Notes: generated from the sequence alone by a model not told the origin. 64,000 bases of DNA from Albidovulum sp. (GCA_030837825.1 JAUQYB010000082.1:62001-126000); one strand, 5' to 3'; shown: positions 26,021 to 35,811, counted from the stretch's first letter. Numbers and translations: made by a program.

Positions 26021-27196
26021 ATGACCAACGTCGTAATCGTTTCGGCCGCCCGCACCGCGGTCGGGAGTTTCAACGGCGCTTTCGCCAACACTCCCGCGCA
26101 TGATCTGGGTGCCGCCGTCCTCGAGGCCGTGGTGGCCCGCGCCGGCATCGACAAGGCCGAGGTGAGCGAGACGATCCTCGGCCAGGTCCTGACCGCCGGC
26201 CAGGGCCAGAACCCGGCGCGCCAGGCGCATGTCAATGCCGGCCTGCCGCAGGAAAGCGCCGCCTGGTCGATCAACCAGGTCTGTGGCTCGGGCCTGCGCT
26301 CGGTGGCGTTGGCCGCCCAGCACATCCAGCTCGGCGATGCCGCCATCGTCGCCGCCGGCGGGCAGGAGAGCATGTCGCTGTCGCCCCATGTCGCACACCT
26401 GCGCGCGGGCCAGAAGATGGGCGATCTGAAGTTCATCGACTCGATGATCAAGGACGGGCTGTGGGACGCGTTCAACGGCTACCACATGGGCACCACCGCC
26501 GAGAACGTCGCCGAGAAGTGGCAGATCAGCCGCGAGATGCAGGACGAATTCGCCGTGGCCAGCCAGAATAAGGCCGAGGCGGCGCAGAAGGCCGGCAAGT
26601 TCAGGGACGAGATCGTCCCCTTCACCGTGAAGACCCGCAAGGGCGATGTGGTGGTGGATGCGGACGAATACATCCGCCACGGCGCGACGCTCGACCAGAT
26701 GCAGAAGCTGAAACCCGCCTTCGCCAAGGAGGGCACGGTGACCGCAGGCAACGCCAGCGGGATCAACGACGGCGCGGCGGCGGTGCTGCTGATGCGCGAG
26801 GAGGAGGCGGCGAAGCGCGGGCTGAAGCCGCTGGCGCGGATCGCCAGCTACGCCACCGCCGGGCTTGATCCGGCGATCATGGGCGTGGGCCCGATCTTCG
26901 CCAGCCGCAAGGCGCTGGAGAAGGCCGGCTGGAAGGTCGGCGATCTCGACCGGATCGAGGCCAACGAGGCCTTCGCGGCGCAGGCGCTGGCAGTCAACAA
27001 GGACATGGGCTGGGACCCTGCCAGGGTGAACGTCAACGGCGGCGCCATCGCCATCGGCCACCCGATCGGCGCCTCCGGCGCGCGCATCCTCAACACTCTC
27101 CTGTTCGAGATGAACCGTTCGGGCGCGAAGAAGGGCCTCGCCACGCTCTGCATCGGCGGCGGCATGGGCGTGGCCATGTGCCTGGAACGCGCCTGA
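26021..27196 (+). CDS. phaA: Acetyl-CoA acetyltransferase (beta-ketothiolase)
   Basis: 391 aa. Condenses two acetyl-CoA to acetoacetyl-CoA for polyhydroxybutyrate synthesis and entry to the ethylmalonyl-CoA pathway. Active-site Cys88 lies in [11 protein letters not shown], the histidine in [11 protein letters not shown] and the second cysteine in [11 protein letters not shown]. The frame is open further upstream, but AGGAGG before 26021 and [15 protein letters not shown] define the start. Followed by phaB after 104 nt, with a separate promoter-like region. Confidence 0.96.
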   Translation: MTNVVIVSAARTAVGSFNGAFANTPAHDLGAAVLEAVVARAGIDKAEVSETILGQVLTAGQGQNPARQAHVNAGLPQESAAWSINQVCGSGLRSVALAAQHIQLGDAAIVAAGGQESMSLSPHVAHLRAGQKMGDLKFIDSMIKDGLWDAFNGYHMGTTAENVAEKWQISREMQDEFAVASQNKAEAAQKAGKFRDEIVPFTVKTRKGDVVVDADEYIRHGATLDQMQKLKPAFAKEGTVTAGNASGINDGAAAVLLMREEEAAKRGLKPLARIASYATAGLDPAIMGVGPIFASRKALEKAGWKVGDLDRIEANEAFAAQALAVNKDMGWDPARVNVNGGAIAIGHPIGASGARILNTLLFEMNRSGAKKGLATLCIGGGMGVAMCLERA

Positions 27197-27207
27197 GCGC
27201 AATCTTT

Positions 27208-27267
27208 CTGCAAATGCACAATATCGGGCGCAATAATGTTGCGCCCGGTATTTCGTTTGGATAACGC
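27208..27267 (+). promoter_or_regulatory. phaB upstream region: palindrome overlapping a promoter
   Basis: A large imperfect palindrome covers 27221-27251, with a core of GGGCGCAA (27226-27233), 5-nt centre TAATG, and TTGCGCCC (27239-27246). Arms extend to 13 nt with one mismatch. The right arm contains TTGCGC (27239-27244), which with TAACGC (27262-27267) makes a -35/-10 pair at 17-nt spacing. CTGCAAATGCAC (27208-27219) just upstream resembles the TGC/GCA-rich sites bound by PhaR. No T-run follows the palindrome, so it is not a standard terminator for phaA. Confidence 0.5.
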
Positions 27268-27300
27268 TGTTTCAAAGAACACCTGTTGGGAGGAAGAATC

Positions 27301-28026
27301 ATGGGTAGGGTCGCATTGGTCACCGGCGGGTCGCGCGGCATCGGCGCGGCGATTTCGGTCGCGCTGAAGAACGCCGGCTACACCGTCGCCGCGAACTATG
27401 CCGGGAACGACGAAGCCGCCGCCGCTTTCACCAGGGACACCGGCATCCCGACCTACAAATGGTCGGTCGCCGACTATGACGCCTGCGCCGCCGGCATCGC
27501 CAGGGTCGAGGCCGATCTTGGCCCGGTCGCGGTTCTGTTGAACAACGCCGGCATCACCCGCGACGCGATGTTCCACAAGATGACCCGCCAGCAATGGCAG
27601 GAGGTGATGGACACCAACCTGTCGGGCCTGTTCAACATGACCCATCCGCTGTGGTCGGGGATGCGCGACCGCAAGTTCGGCCGGATCGTCAACATCAGCT
27701 CGATCAACGGCCAGAAGGGCCAGGCCGGGCAGGCCAACTATTCGGCGGCCAAGGCTGGCGACATCGGCTTTACCAAGGCGCTGGCGCAGGAAGGCGCGCG
27801 GGCGGGGATCACCGTCAATGCGATCTGCCCCGGCTACATCGGCACCGAGATGGTGCGCGCCATCGACGAGAAGGTGCTGGCCGAACGGATCATCCCGCAG
27901 ATCCCGGTCGGCCGGCTCGGCGAACCCGAAGAAATCGCCCGCTGCGTGGTGTTCCTCGCCTCCGACGACGCGGGCTTCATCACCGGGTCGACGATTTCCG
28001 CCAACGGCGGCCAGTATTTCTGCTGA
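27301..28026 (+). CDS. phaB: Acetoacetyl-CoA reductase
   Basis: 241-aa short-chain dehydrogenase that reduces acetoacetyl-CoA to (R)-3-hydroxybutyryl-CoA with NADPH. Cofactor motif GGSRGIG is at residues 8-14, then NNAGITRD near 80, catalytic Ser in NISSINGQKGQ and YSAAK (Tyr/Lys) near 150. SINGQKGQAGQANYSAAK is characteristic of PhaB/FabG-like acetoacetyl-CoA reductases. GGGAGGA precedes the ATG. Ends in a strong intrinsic terminator. Confidence 0.95.
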   Translation: MGRVALVTGGSRGIGAAISVALKNAGYTVAANYAGNDEAAAAFTRDTGIPTYKWSVADYDACAAGIARVEADLGPVAVLLNNAGITRDAMFHKMTRQQWQEVMDTNLSGLFNMTHPLWSGMRDRKFGRIVNISSINGQKGQAGQANYSAAKAGDIGFTKALAQEGARAGITVNAICPGYIGTEMVRAIDEKVLAERIIPQIPVGRLGEPEEIARCVVFLASDDAGFITGSTISANGGQYFC

Positions 28027-28045
28027 GCCGGGACCGGCATCGCAA

Positions 28046-28072
28046 GGGGCCGGCCGCGGGCCGGCCCCTTTT
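28046..28072 (+). terminator. Rho-independent terminator after phaB
   Basis: Perfect 10-bp stem GGGGCCGGCC (28046-28055) and GGCCGGCCCC (28059-28068) with a 3-nt loop, followed directly by TTTT. It begins 20 nt after the phaB stop. Confidence 0.85.
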
Positions 28073-28185
28073 CGCTGCGCCGGCTTGACGCGCGGTGCGG
28101 AATCGCGATCTCTCCGCGCGAAAGACGAAGGGGGACGCATGGGCGGCGCGATGCGGGGCGCAGACCGGATGGGGCAGGCAGGGCG

Positions 28186-29079
28186 ATGAGCCGCGCCCGC
28201 GCCACCGCCATCGGCTTCACCGCCGTCCTGATGTGGGCGCTTCTGGCACTCCTGACGGTGCGGACGGCGCCGGTGCCACCCTTGCAGCTCAACGTGATGG
28301 CCTTCGCCATGGGCGGGCTCGTCGGGCTTGCCTGGACGATGCTTTCGGGCGGTCTGGCGCAGCTTCGCGCCGTGTCGTGGAGGGTCTATGCCTTCGGCAC
28401 CGCCGGCCTTTTCGGCTACCACCTCTTCTATTTCTCGGCGCTCAGGCTAGCGCCCGCGGCCGAGGCGAGCCTCATCGCCTATCTCTGGCCGCTGCTCATC
28501 GTGCTTTTCTCCGGGCTCCTGCCCGGCGAGCGTCTGCGCCCGGGCCACGTGATCGGCGCGGTGATGGCCTTCGCCGGCGCCGGCCTCCTGATCGCGGACG
28601 GGCTGGGCAGCGCTGGCACCTCCGCCCTGCCCGGCTATGCGCTGGCGCTTCTCTGTGCCTTGACCTGGTCGGGATACTCGATCCTGTCGCGCCGCATGGG
28701 CACGGTGCCGACCGCTGCGGTGACCGTGTTCTGCCTGATGACCGCCGTCCTTTCGGTGCCGGCGCATCTCGCGCTGGAAACGCCCGCCTGGCCGGTCGGC
28801 GCGGCAGGATGGGCTGCGACGCTCGCCCTCGGCCTCGGTCCGGTGGGGCTGGCCTTCTTCACCTGGGACGTTGGGGTCAAGCGCGGAGACATCCAGCTTC
28901 TCGGCACGGTATCCTACGCCGCGCCGCTGCTGTCCACGCTTGCGCTCGTGCTCGCCGGATCGGCGGCGGCAAGCATCAAGCTTGCCCTTGCCGCGGCGAT
29001 GATCGCCGCCGGCGCCGCACTGGCCGCCTATGCAGGTCGCCGGGCCGCCCGCCCGGCCGGGGACGTCACGCCTGGCTGA
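28186..29079 (+). CDS. DMT/EamA-family exporter (YddG-like)
   Basis: 297 aa with about ten transmembrane helices in two EamA repeats. The SALRLAPAAEASLIAYLWPL block around residues 85-105 is typical of the YddG-like branch that exports aromatic or other amino acids. The substrate is not deducible. The C-terminus overlaps the end of the convergent ydcH-like gene by 14 nt. Confidence 0.88.
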   Translation: MSRARATAIGFTAVLMWALLALLTVRTAPVPPLQLNVMAFAMGGLVGLAWTMLSGGLAQLRAVSWRVYAFGTAGLFGYHLFYFSALRLAPAAEASLIAYLWPLLIVLFSGLLPGERLRPGHVIGAVMAFAGAGLLIADGLGSAGTSALPGYALALLCALTWSGYSILSRRMGTVPTAAVTVFCLMTAVLSVPAHLALETPAWPVGAAGWAATLALGLGPVGLAFFTWDVGVKRGDIQLLGTVSYAAPLLSTLALVLAGSAAASIKLALAAAMIAAGAALAAYAGRRAARPAGDVTPG

Positions 29080-29233
29080 GGCGCGCGATCTCTTCCTTGA
29101 TGCGAAGCTTTTCCTTCTTCATGTCGGAAATGGCCAGGTCGTCATAGGCCGGATGGCGCTGCGCCTCTTCCACGGCTTCCGACAGGAGCTGGTGTTTCTT
29201 GCGAAGTTCCTGCAGGTGCGAACCAAGCGACAT
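29066..29233 (-). CDS. YdcH (DUF465) family small protein
   Basis: 55 aa, almost wholly helical. The family pattern LRKKHQLLSEAVEEAQRHPAYDDLAISDMKKEKLRIKEEI is complete. Function unknown; widely conserved in proteobacteria. GGAGAGGAG precedes the ATG at 29233; the longer open frame to 29308 is not used. Confidence 0.9.
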   Translation of the reverse strand: MSLGSHLQELRKKHQLLSEAVEEAQRHPAYDDLAISDMKKEKLRIKEEIARLSQA

Positions 29234-29350
29234 CGTCGTCTCCTCTCCAGTGAACCCTGTCACGATCCCATCACATTCCACGAGTCGTGTCACGCGGAAG
29301 AATGTCACACCGCGCAGGCACAGGATGCGTGGCGAGTCCCTGCCGAAAGG

Positions 29351-30115
29351 TTAACGGTCCGGCCAGGGCAGCGCGGCGCCCTCGCGCAGCACGGCGCGAG
29401 CCCCGGCGCTGTAGTCGTCGCCGTCGCGCAGATGCGCCGCGCCCTCGTGCAGGATGAAGGGCGGCAGGAGCCGGAACGGCGCCCGCCCGCCCTTGCGCGC
29501 CGTCACGATGACACGGCCCGCCGCCCTGCCCGCGCGGGGGGCGACCGGCAGGACGGTGACGCTGCCTGCGCGGCGGCCGAGCGCCGCGAGGATGTCGGGC
29601 AGGCGTTCGGCAGACTGGATGAGCGTGAGCCAGCCGCCGGACCTGAGCCGCCTGAGACCGGCCTCGATCCAGTCTTCAAGCGGCGTCGCCTCGCGCTGCG
29701 CGGTCTCGCGCCCCGGGTCGCGCGCCGCGGTGCCGCTGCCCGCCGCGAAAAAGGGCGGGTTGGCGATGACATGGTCGAATGTCCGCGACCTGAGCACGGC
29801 CGGCATCGCCGCGAGATCGCCTTCGAAGACCTCGAAATCCTGGCTGTTCGCGGCGGCGTTCTGCCGGGCGAGCGCGGCATAGGCAGGCTGCACCTCCAGC
29901 CCGGCGAGCGCGAGGCCCGTCACCCGCCACCCCAGGCAGAGGCTCGCCACGCCGGCGCCGCAGCCAAGTTCCAGCACCGCCTGCCCCGGCCTGGCCTGAA
30001 CCGCCGCGGCCAGAAGCACCGGATCGGCCGCGGCGCGATAGCCCGCGACCGGCTGCGCGATGGTCAAGCGGCCGCCGAGGAAGCCGTCGGTGGTGATTTC
30101 CTCCGGGCCGAACAT
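29351..30115 (-). CDS. tRNA1(Val) (adenine(37)-N6)-methyltransferase-like protein (TrmN6/YfiC)
   Basis: 254-aa SAM-dependent methyltransferase. LGGRLTIAQPVAGYRAAADPVLLAA is the family N-terminal block, SAM motif I is VLELGCGAGVASL near 47-59, and the catalytic NPPFF lies near 119-123. Expected to methylate N6 of a tRNA adenine. Begins 1 nt after the stop of the DUF2007 gene, so the pair is probably co-translated. Confidence 0.88.
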   Translation of the reverse strand: MFGPEEITTDGFLGGRLTIAQPVAGYRAAADPVLLAAAVQARPGQAVLELGCGAGVASLCLGWRVTGLALAGLEVQPAYAALARQNAAANSQDFEVFEGDLAAMPAVLRSRTFDHVIANPPFFAAGSGTAARDPGRETAQREATPLEDWIEAGLRRLRSGGWLTLIQSAERLPDILAALGRRAGSVTVLPVAPRAGRAAGRVIVTARKGGRAPFRLLPPFILHEGAAHLRDGDDYSAGARAVLREGAALPWPDR

Positions 30116-30116
30116 C

Positions 30117-30326
30117 TCAGGCCTCTATCCCGTTGTCCTTCAGGACGGTCCGGGCGCGGAACAGGTGGGCGTCCCGCACCATCAGGCGGCGCGGCAAAAT
30201 GCCAAGCGAGCCCTCGAGCACGCTCATGTGGACGTCCATCTGAAACGCCGCTATACCCTCAGCCTCAAGGAGCGCTGTGGCGTAGGCGATGACGGTCGGG
30301 TCGTTCGTGCGCAGAAGTTCCTTCAT
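30117..30326 (-). CDS. DUF2007 family protein
   Basis: 69 aa. MKELLRTNDPTVIAYATALLEAEGI then MSVLEGSLGILPRRLMV is the complete DUF2007 (GlnB-like fold) signature. Function unknown. An in-frame ATG four codons upstream (30338) is also possible; neither has a Shine-Dalgarno, so the start is chosen by family alignment. Divergent from the polyprenyl synthase gene and directly upstream of trmN6. Confidence 0.87.
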   Translation of the reverse strand: MKELLRTNDPTVIAYATALLEAEGIAAFQMDVHMSVLEGSLGILPRRLMVRDAHLFRARTVLKDNGIEA

Positions 30327-30380
30327 GATCTTGGACATAAGGACGAAGCCCCGGCTTTGTCGAGGCGAGACGGAACGGGA

Positions 30381-31382
30381 ATGGGCCTGGACGAGACCGC
30401 GCAGAAACCGCATGACCGGCTGGGCGCGTATCTGGCCGACGACATGGAACATGTGAACGCGCTGATCCGCACCCGGATGGCGTCGGAACACGCGCCCCGC
30501 ATCCCCGAGGTCACCGCCCATCTGGTCGAGGCCGGTGGCAAGCGGCTCAGGCCGATGCTGACGCTCGCCGCTGCGCGGCTGCTCGGCTACGAGGGCGACC
30601 ATCACATCCGTCTCGCCGCGACGGTGGAGTTCATCCATACCGCCACGCTTCTCCACGACGACGTGGTCGACGAAAGCCGCCAGCGCCGCGGCCGCCCCAC
30701 CGCCAACCTCCTGTGGGACAACAAGTCCTCCGTCCTGGTCGGCGACTACCTCTTCGCCCGGTCGTTCCAGCTCATGACCGAAACCGGCTCGATCCGGGTG
30801 CTCGGCATCCTCGCCAACGCCTCGGCGACGATCGCGGAAGGCGAGGTGCTGCAACTGACCGCCGCGCAGGATCTGCGCACCGACGAGGACATCTACCTGA
30901 AGGTGATCCGCGGCAAGACGGCGGCGCTCTTCTCGGCCGCGACCGAGGTCGGCGGCGTGATCGCCGGCGCGCCCGAGGATCAGGTGCGCGCGCTTTTCAC
31001 CTACGGCGATGCGCTCGGCATCGCCTTCCAGATCGCCGACGACCTTCTGGACTACGGCGGCACCTCGGCGGTGATCGGCAAGAACACCGGCGACGATTTC
31101 CGCGAACGGAAGCTGACGCTGCCGGTCATCAAGGCGGTGGCGAAGGCGGACGAGGCGGAACGCGGCTTCTGGCGGCGGGTGATCGAGAAGGGCGACCAGC
31201 GGGAGGGCGATCTCGACCATGCGCTGGCGCTCATGGCGCGTCACGGCGCGATGGCGGCGACGCGGGACGAGGCGTTGATCTGGGCCGGGCGCGCGAAGAC
31301 GGCACTTACCGTCCTGCCCGCGCACGAGTTGCGCGACATTCTCGTCGACCTCGCCGACTATGTGGTCGCGCGGGTGAACTGA
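30381..31382 (+). CDS. Polyprenyl (octa-/decaprenyl) diphosphate synthase
   Basis: 333-aa trans-prenyltransferase that builds the side chain of ubiquinone from farnesyl or geranylgeranyl diphosphate and IPP. GGKRLRP lies near residue 54, the first aspartate-rich motif LLHDDVVDE near 96 and the second QIADDLLDY near 222. Two small side-chain residues before the first motif (HTAT) fit long-chain products. In Rhodobacteraceae the product is expected to be decaprenyl diphosphate, but chain length cannot be read by eye. Convergent with ispE. Confidence 0.92.
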   Translation: MGLDETAQKPHDRLGAYLADDMEHVNALIRTRMASEHAPRIPEVTAHLVEAGGKRLRPMLTLAAARLLGYEGDHHIRLAATVEFIHTATLLHDDVVDESRQRRGRPTANLLWDNKSSVLVGDYLFARSFQLMTETGSIRVLGILANASATIAEGEVLQLTAAQDLRTDEDIYLKVIRGKTAALFSAATEVGGVIAGAPEDQVRALFTYGDALGIAFQIADDLLDYGGTSAVIGKNTGDDFRERKLTLPVIKAVAKADEAERGFWRRVIEKGDQREGDLDHALALMARHGAMAATRDEALIWAGRAKTALTVLPAHELRDILVDLADYVVARVN

Positions 31383-31385
31383 GGC

Positions 31386-32222
31386 TCAGGCAAGAACGGG
31401 CGCTGCGCGCACCCACCAACCGGGCCGGTGGCGGGACACCGTCTTCGCGGCCACCGCCGCGTCTTGCAGTGATGCGAACAGTCCAAAGCAGGTCGCGCCC
31501 GAGCCGGACATCCGCGTGAGAAGCGGCGAGGTCGCGGCAATGGCGGAAAGGACATCGGCGACGATCGGCGCCACCAGGATCGCCGGCGCCTCCAGATCGT
31601 TGCGCTGGCGGGAAAGCCAGGCGGCGAGGGTCTGGACGGCTGCAAAGGCGGGCGGCAGCGGCTCCATCGCGGCATTGTCCTTGCGGGCAAGGGCGCGGAA
31701 CACCGCGGGCGTCGGAACCTCCACCCGCGGGTTGACCAGCAGCACCGCCATGTCCGGGAGCGGCGGCACCGGCACAAGCACTTCGCCGATCCCGCCCATC
31801 CGGGCAGGCCGCCCGGCAAGGCAGGCCGGCACGTCGGCGCCCAGCGCCAGCACCGCCGCCGCATCCGGCGGCGGCAGGCCCCAGAGCCGCGCCAGCGCCC
31901 TGAGTGCGGCCGCCGCGTCGGCCGAGCCGCCGCCGATGCCGGAAGCGACCGGCAGGGTCTTGTCCAGCGTGATCGCCGCCCCGCGCCCGGTGCCGTATGC
32001 CCGGGCGGCGCGCAGGACGAGGTTGTCCTCCCCCGCCGTCAGCGCCGCCCCCTCGGGGCCGGTGACGGTGAGCGTCAGCGCCCCGGCCGGCGCGACCGTG
32101 ACCCGGTCGCCCACGCCGGCGAAGACCACCAGACTGTCCAGAAGGTGATAGCCGTCGGCCCGCTGCCCCGTCACATGCAGCGCAAGGTTCAGCTTCGCCG
32201 GCGCGAATTCCTCAATCGCCAT
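31386..32222 (-). CDS. ispE: 4-(cytidine 5'-diphospho)-2-C-methyl-D-erythritol kinase
   Basis: 278-aa GHMP kinase of the MEP isoprenoid pathway. The N-terminal [28 protein letters not shown]-binding [20 protein letters not shown] and C-terminal [12 protein letters not shown] motifs are all present. Lies tail to tail with the polyprenyl synthase, which uses MEP-pathway products, and its start overlaps the end of the TPR gene by 11 nt. Confidence 0.95.
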   Translation of the reverse strand: MAIEEFAPAKLNLALHVTGQRADGYHLLDSLVVFAGVGDRVTVAPAGALTLTVTGPEGAALTAGEDNLVLRAARAYGTGRGAAITLDKTLPVASGIGGGSADAAAALRALARLWGLPPPDAAAVLALGADVPACLAGRPARMGGIGEVLVPVPPLPDMAVLLVNPRVEVPTPAVFRALARKDNAAMEPLPPAFAAVQTLAAWLSRQRNDLEAPAILVAPIVADVLSAIAATSPLLTRMSGSGATCFGLFASLQDAAVAAKTVSRHRPGWWVRAAPVLA

Positions 32223-33912
32223 TCTTGGTGACGGCCAGGGGCTCCGCGCCCTCTTCCTTCAGCACCACGTCAAGCCCGACCTCCAGCTTGCGGCGGATGC
32301 GCGTGGCTTCCTCCTCGCTGTCCGGCTTGAACGACAGCGCCCGCTTCCACTGGAATTCCGCCTCGCGCTTGCGGCCCACGGCCCAGTAGATGTCGCCGAG
32401 GTGGTCGTTGACGACGGCATCGACCGGCATCAGTTCGACCGCCTTTTCCAGATGGCCCACCGCCTCGTCATAGCGGCCGAGCCGGTAGAGCGCCCAGCCG
32501 AGGCTGTCGACGATGGCACCGTCGTCGGGACGTTCGGCAACCGCCTTCTCGATCATCGCCAGCGCCTCGTCGTAGTTCTCCTTCCGCTCCAGATAGGAAT
32601 AGCCGAGGTAGTTGAGCACGGAAGGCTGGTCGGGTTTCAGCGCCAGCGCCTTGCGGAAATCGGCCTCGGCCGCCGGCCAGTCCTTGGTGCGCTCGTGCGC
32701 TATCCCGCGGGTGTAGTAGACGACCCACTGGTCCGGGTTGTCGCCGGCGAAAGTGGCGATGGCCTTGTCGTAGGCGCCGGCGGCATCGCCGTAGCGTTCC
32801 TCGCGGCGCAGGATGTCGCCGAGCGCCCCCCAGATGTCGGCACGTTCGGGATAGGACCGGGCGAGTTGTTCGAGCACCTCGATCCCCGCCTCGGTTCTTC
32901 CCGCCGCGATCAGCGCATCCGACCGGCCGACTTCGGAGGCGACATAGGCCGGATCGTCGTGCGGGATCTTCGCATAGGTCTCGACCGCAAGGTCGTGCTG
33001 CCCCTGCGCTTCGAGGATCTGCGCGACGAGAAGCAGCACTTCGGCATTCCCGGGCGCGAGGTATTCGGCCATCCGGGCATAGGCCAGGGTGTTGACGTCC
33101 GCACCTTCGCCCTGCAGCGCCGAGGCGACCGTGAAGAAGACCTCCGCCAGCCCGTCGGTGGCGTTTCCGACGATGTCGAAGGGGACCGGCTTGCCCGCCT
33201 CGAGCTCGGCCCTGAGCCCGGCGAAGGTGGGGTCGGCCGTGTCGCCCATCGTCTTGTCGATCAGTTCGACCGCGGCGGGGTTGCGTTCGAGCTGGCTGAG
33301 GATTTCGGCATGGGCCAGCACGCCGCGGCGGGTCGCCCGCAACGGCCCGCCCTCCTCGCCGGAGAAGATGTGGTCGGCGCCCTCGAAATCGCCCACCGAG
33401 GCGAGCGCGAGGCCCTTGTGGTAGAGCCCGAAGGCCCGGCTTCCCGGTGCCTCGGCGACCTTGTCGAAGGCGACGGTGGCCTCAGACATCTGGCCCAGAC
33501 CCACCAGAGCCCAGGCCCGGAACAGCCCGTCGATGAGGACGCCGGCGCTACGGCCCTTGTCCAGTTCGGCGACGGCGCCGGCGAAGTCGCCCTGCTTGGC
33601 CAGGTCGGTCAGGATGACAAGATCGGCGATCTGGCTCTGTGATCCCAGCGTCTCGAGCGCGCGCGCCGGCGCAACCGCCCGGTCGACCGCGCCACGGCCG
33701 ATCTGCGACACGATGGCGTCCTCCAGGATCGCGGGATTGGCAGGGTCGGCGGCCAGCGCACGGGTGTAGTAGTCGGCCGCCGCGACATAGTCCGATTCCA
33801 TGCTGGCGAGCCGCCCGGCGAGATAGGGGCCCGAGGCATCCGCCCACGCCGCGGCCGGCATCCAGGCGGCAAGGCCGAGCGAGAGAAGAAGCGGGAGCTT
33901 GCGGGTCGTCAC
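32212..33912 (-). CDS. Exported tetratricopeptide-repeat protein
   Basis: 566 aa. Begins with a signal peptide (about 1-24, ending AAAWA-DA) and then consists of TPR helices throughout, with clear 34-residue repeats such as [40 protein letters not shown] and [20 protein letters not shown] in the last 170 residues. Likely periplasmic scaffold; specific partner unknown. The start is the GTG at 33912, which has GAAGGA 10 nt upstream; another GTG at 33942 lacks one. Overlaps ispE, so probably one transcript. Confidence 0.9.
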   Translation of the reverse strand: MTTRKLPLLLSLGLAAWMPAAAWADASGPYLAGRLASMESDYVAAADYYTRALAADPANPAILEDAIVSQIGRGAVDRAVAPARALETLGSQSQIADLVILTDLAKQGDFAGAVAELDKGRSAGVLIDGLFRAWALVGLGQMSEATVAFDKVAEAPGSRAFGLYHKGLALASVGDFEGADHIFSGEEGGPLRATRRGVLAHAEILSQLERNPAAVELIDKTMGDTADPTFAGLRAELEAGKPVPFDIVGNATDGLAEVFFTVASALQGEGADVNTLAYARMAEYLAPGNAEVLLLVAQILEAQGQHDLAVETYAKIPHDDPAYVASEVGRSDALIAAGRTEAGIEVLEQLARSYPERADIWGALGDILRREERYGDAAGAYDKAIATFAGDNPDQWVVYYTRGIAHERTKDWPAAEADFRKALALKPDQPSVLNYLGYSYLERKENYDEALAMIEKAVAERPDDGAIVDSLGWALYRLGRYDEAVGHLEKAVELMPVDAVVNDHLGDIYWAVGRKREAEFQWKRALSFKPDSEEEATRIRRKLEVGLDVVLKEEGAEPLAVTKNGD

Positions 33913-33984
33913 GGGGGCGCATCCTTCGTTGGGGCCCGTCACTGGGGCCGGAAGAGCCTAGTCCGGCCGCTGCGCCAAGGCAAT

Positions 33985-34008
33985 GCGAGGCGCCCCGCGA
34001 GGCGCCCC
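33985..34008. repeat. 12-bp perfect tandem duplication
   Basis: GCGAGGCGCCCC occurs twice head to tail between the ETF-ubiquinone oxidoreductase stop and the TPR gene start. Possibly replication slippage; no function is evident. Confidence 0.6.
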
Positions 34009-34032
34009 GTCGGGGGATCATTGCCGAAGATG

Positions 34033-35682
34033 TTACATGTTCGGATAGTTCGGACCGTCCCCGCCCTGCGGCGTGGTCCAGACGATGTTCTGGCTCGGAT
34101 CCTTGATGTCGCAGGTCTTGCAGTGGACGCAGTTCTGGAAATTGATCTGGAACCGCGGGCCGGCGTCGCCCTCGACGACCTCGTAGACGCCGGCCGGGCA
34201 GTAGCGCTGCGCCGGCTCGTCGTATTTCGGCAGGTTCACCGCAATCGGCACCGACGGGTCCTTCAGCCGCAGGTGGCAAGGCTGGCTTTCCTCGTGGTTG
34301 GTGAAGCTGAACGCCACGTTGGTCAGCCGGTCGAAGGACAGCACGCCGTCGGGTCTGGGATAGTCGATCTTCGCGAAGTCCTTCGCCTCGCCGGTGGCCG
34401 CGGCGTCGGTCTTGCCGTGCTTCAGCGTGCCGAAAAGCGACAGACCGAAAAGGTTGTTCGTCCACATGTCGAAACCGCCGAGGACGAGGCTGGGGATCAT
34501 CCCCCAGCGCGACCACATCGGCTTGACGTTGCGCACCCGCTTCAGATCCTTCGCGATCGGCCCCGAGCGCAGGTCCGCTTCATAGGCGGAAAGCTCGTCG
34601 CCCGACCGGCCGGCCTTGATCGCGCCATGCGCCGCCTCGGCCGCGGCGATCCCCGACAGCATCGCGTTGTGGTTGCCCTTGATCCGCGGCACGTTCACCA
34701 GCCCCGCCGAACAGCCGAGAAGCGCCACGCCCGGCGCCACCAGCTTCGGGATCGACTGCCAGCCGCCCTCGGAGATCGCGCGAGCGCCATAGGCCACGCG
34801 CTTGCCGCCCTTCAGAAGCTCCGCCACCATCGGATGGTGCTTGAAGCGCTGGAACTCCATGTAGGGGTAGAGGTGCGGGTTCTGGTAGTTCAGGTGCACC
34901 ACGAAGCCGACGAAGACCTGGTTGTTCTCGAGGTGATAGATGAAGCTGCCGCCTCCGGCGTTGCGGCCGAGCGGCCAGCCCATCGTGTGGGTCACCGTGC
35001 CCAGCTTGTGCTTGGCGGGGTCGATTTCCCAGATTTCCTTCATGCCGATGCCGAACTTCTGCGGGCAATGGCCGCGGGAAAGATCGTATTTCGCGATCAC
35101 CTCCTTGGCCAACGATCCGCGCACGCCTTCGGACAGGAACACGTATTTGCCGAGAAGCTCCATCCCCGGTTCGTAGCCCGGCCCGGGCGTGCCGTCGGGG
35201 GAAAGGCCCATCTCGCCGGCGACGACGCCCTTCACCTCGCCGTCCGGCCCGTAGACAAGCTGCGAACAGGCCATGCCGGGGAAGATCTCCACCCCCAGCG
35301 CCTCGGCCTCGGTGGCCATCCAGCGGCAGACGTTGGCCATCGAGACAATGTACTTGCCGTGGTTCGACATCAGCCGCGGCATCGGCCAGTTGGGGATGCG
35401 CACCTGTCCCGCCGGGCCGAGGACGTAGAAGTTGTCGTGCGTCACCTCGACGCTGATCGGCGCGCCCTTTTCCTTCCAGTCCGGAATCAGCGCGTCGAGG
35501 CCCGAGGTCTCGAGCACCGCACCCGACAGGATATGTGCGCCGACCTCGGAGCCCTTCTCCAGAACCACGACGCTCAGATCGGGATCGAGCTGTTTCAGGC
35601 GGATCGCCGCGGACAGGCCCGACGGGCCCGCACCCACGATCACCACGTCATATTCCATCGATTCACGGATGACTTCGGTCAT
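34033..35682 (-). CDS. Electron transfer flavoprotein-ubiquinone oxidoreductase
   Basis: 549-aa membrane-associated FAD/[4Fe-4S] enzyme that passes electrons from ETF (fatty acid and amino acid oxidation) to ubiquinone. The N-terminal VVIVGAGPSGLSAAIRL FAD fold, central GRNAGGGSFIYHLENNQVFVG and C-terminal RYCPAGVYEV plus NCVHCKTCDIKDP, giving four cluster cysteines, are present. Two in-frame ATGs occur. GAAAGG directly abuts the first (35688) but is 6 nt from the second (35682), so the second is preferred. Fits functionally with the acyl-CoA dehydrogenase at 40.9-42.6 kb. Confidence 0.95.
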   Translation of the reverse strand: MTEVIRESMEYDVVIVGAGPSGLSAAIRLKQLDPDLSVVVLEKGSEVGAHILSGAVLETSGLDALIPDWKEKGAPISVEVTHDNFYVLGPAGQVRIPNWPMPRLMSNHGKYIVSMANVCRWMATEAEALGVEIFPGMACSQLVYGPDGEVKGVVAGEMGLSPDGTPGPGYEPGMELLGKYVFLSEGVRGSLAKEVIAKYDLSRGHCPQKFGIGMKEIWEIDPAKHKLGTVTHTMGWPLGRNAGGGSFIYHLENNQVFVGFVVHLNYQNPHLYPYMEFQRFKHHPMVAELLKGGKRVAYGARAISEGGWQSIPKLVAPGVALLGCSAGLVNVPRIKGNHNAMLSGIAAAEAAHGAIKAGRSGDELSAYEADLRSGPIAKDLKRVRNVKPMWSRWGMIPSLVLGGFDMWTNNLFGLSLFGTLKHGKTDAAATGEAKDFAKIDYPRPDGVLSFDRLTNVAFSFTNHEESQPCHLRLKDPSVPIAVNLPKYDEPAQRYCPAGVYEVVEGDAGPRFQINFQNCVHCKTCDIKDPSQNIVWTTPQGGDGPNYPNM

Positions 35683-35701
35683 CTTCATCCCTTTCGCCGC
35701 G

Positions 35702-35727
35702 CTGTCCCGCCGTGGTTGCCGGGACAG
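35702..35727. promoter_or_regulatory. Inverted repeat in the leader of the ETF-QO gene
   Basis: CTGTCCCG (35702-35709) and CGGGACAG (35720-35727) form 8-bp arms around a 10-nt centre, 20 nt upstream of the start codon. Could be an operator or an mRNA hairpin; there is no T-run. Confidence 0.3.
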
Positions 35728-35811
35728 ATCGTTAGCTCACCGGGCGGAAGGGCGCAACAATAACGCGGCGGACACGTCGCCGCGGCGGCGGTCCGGGATC
35801 AGGCTGCGCCC

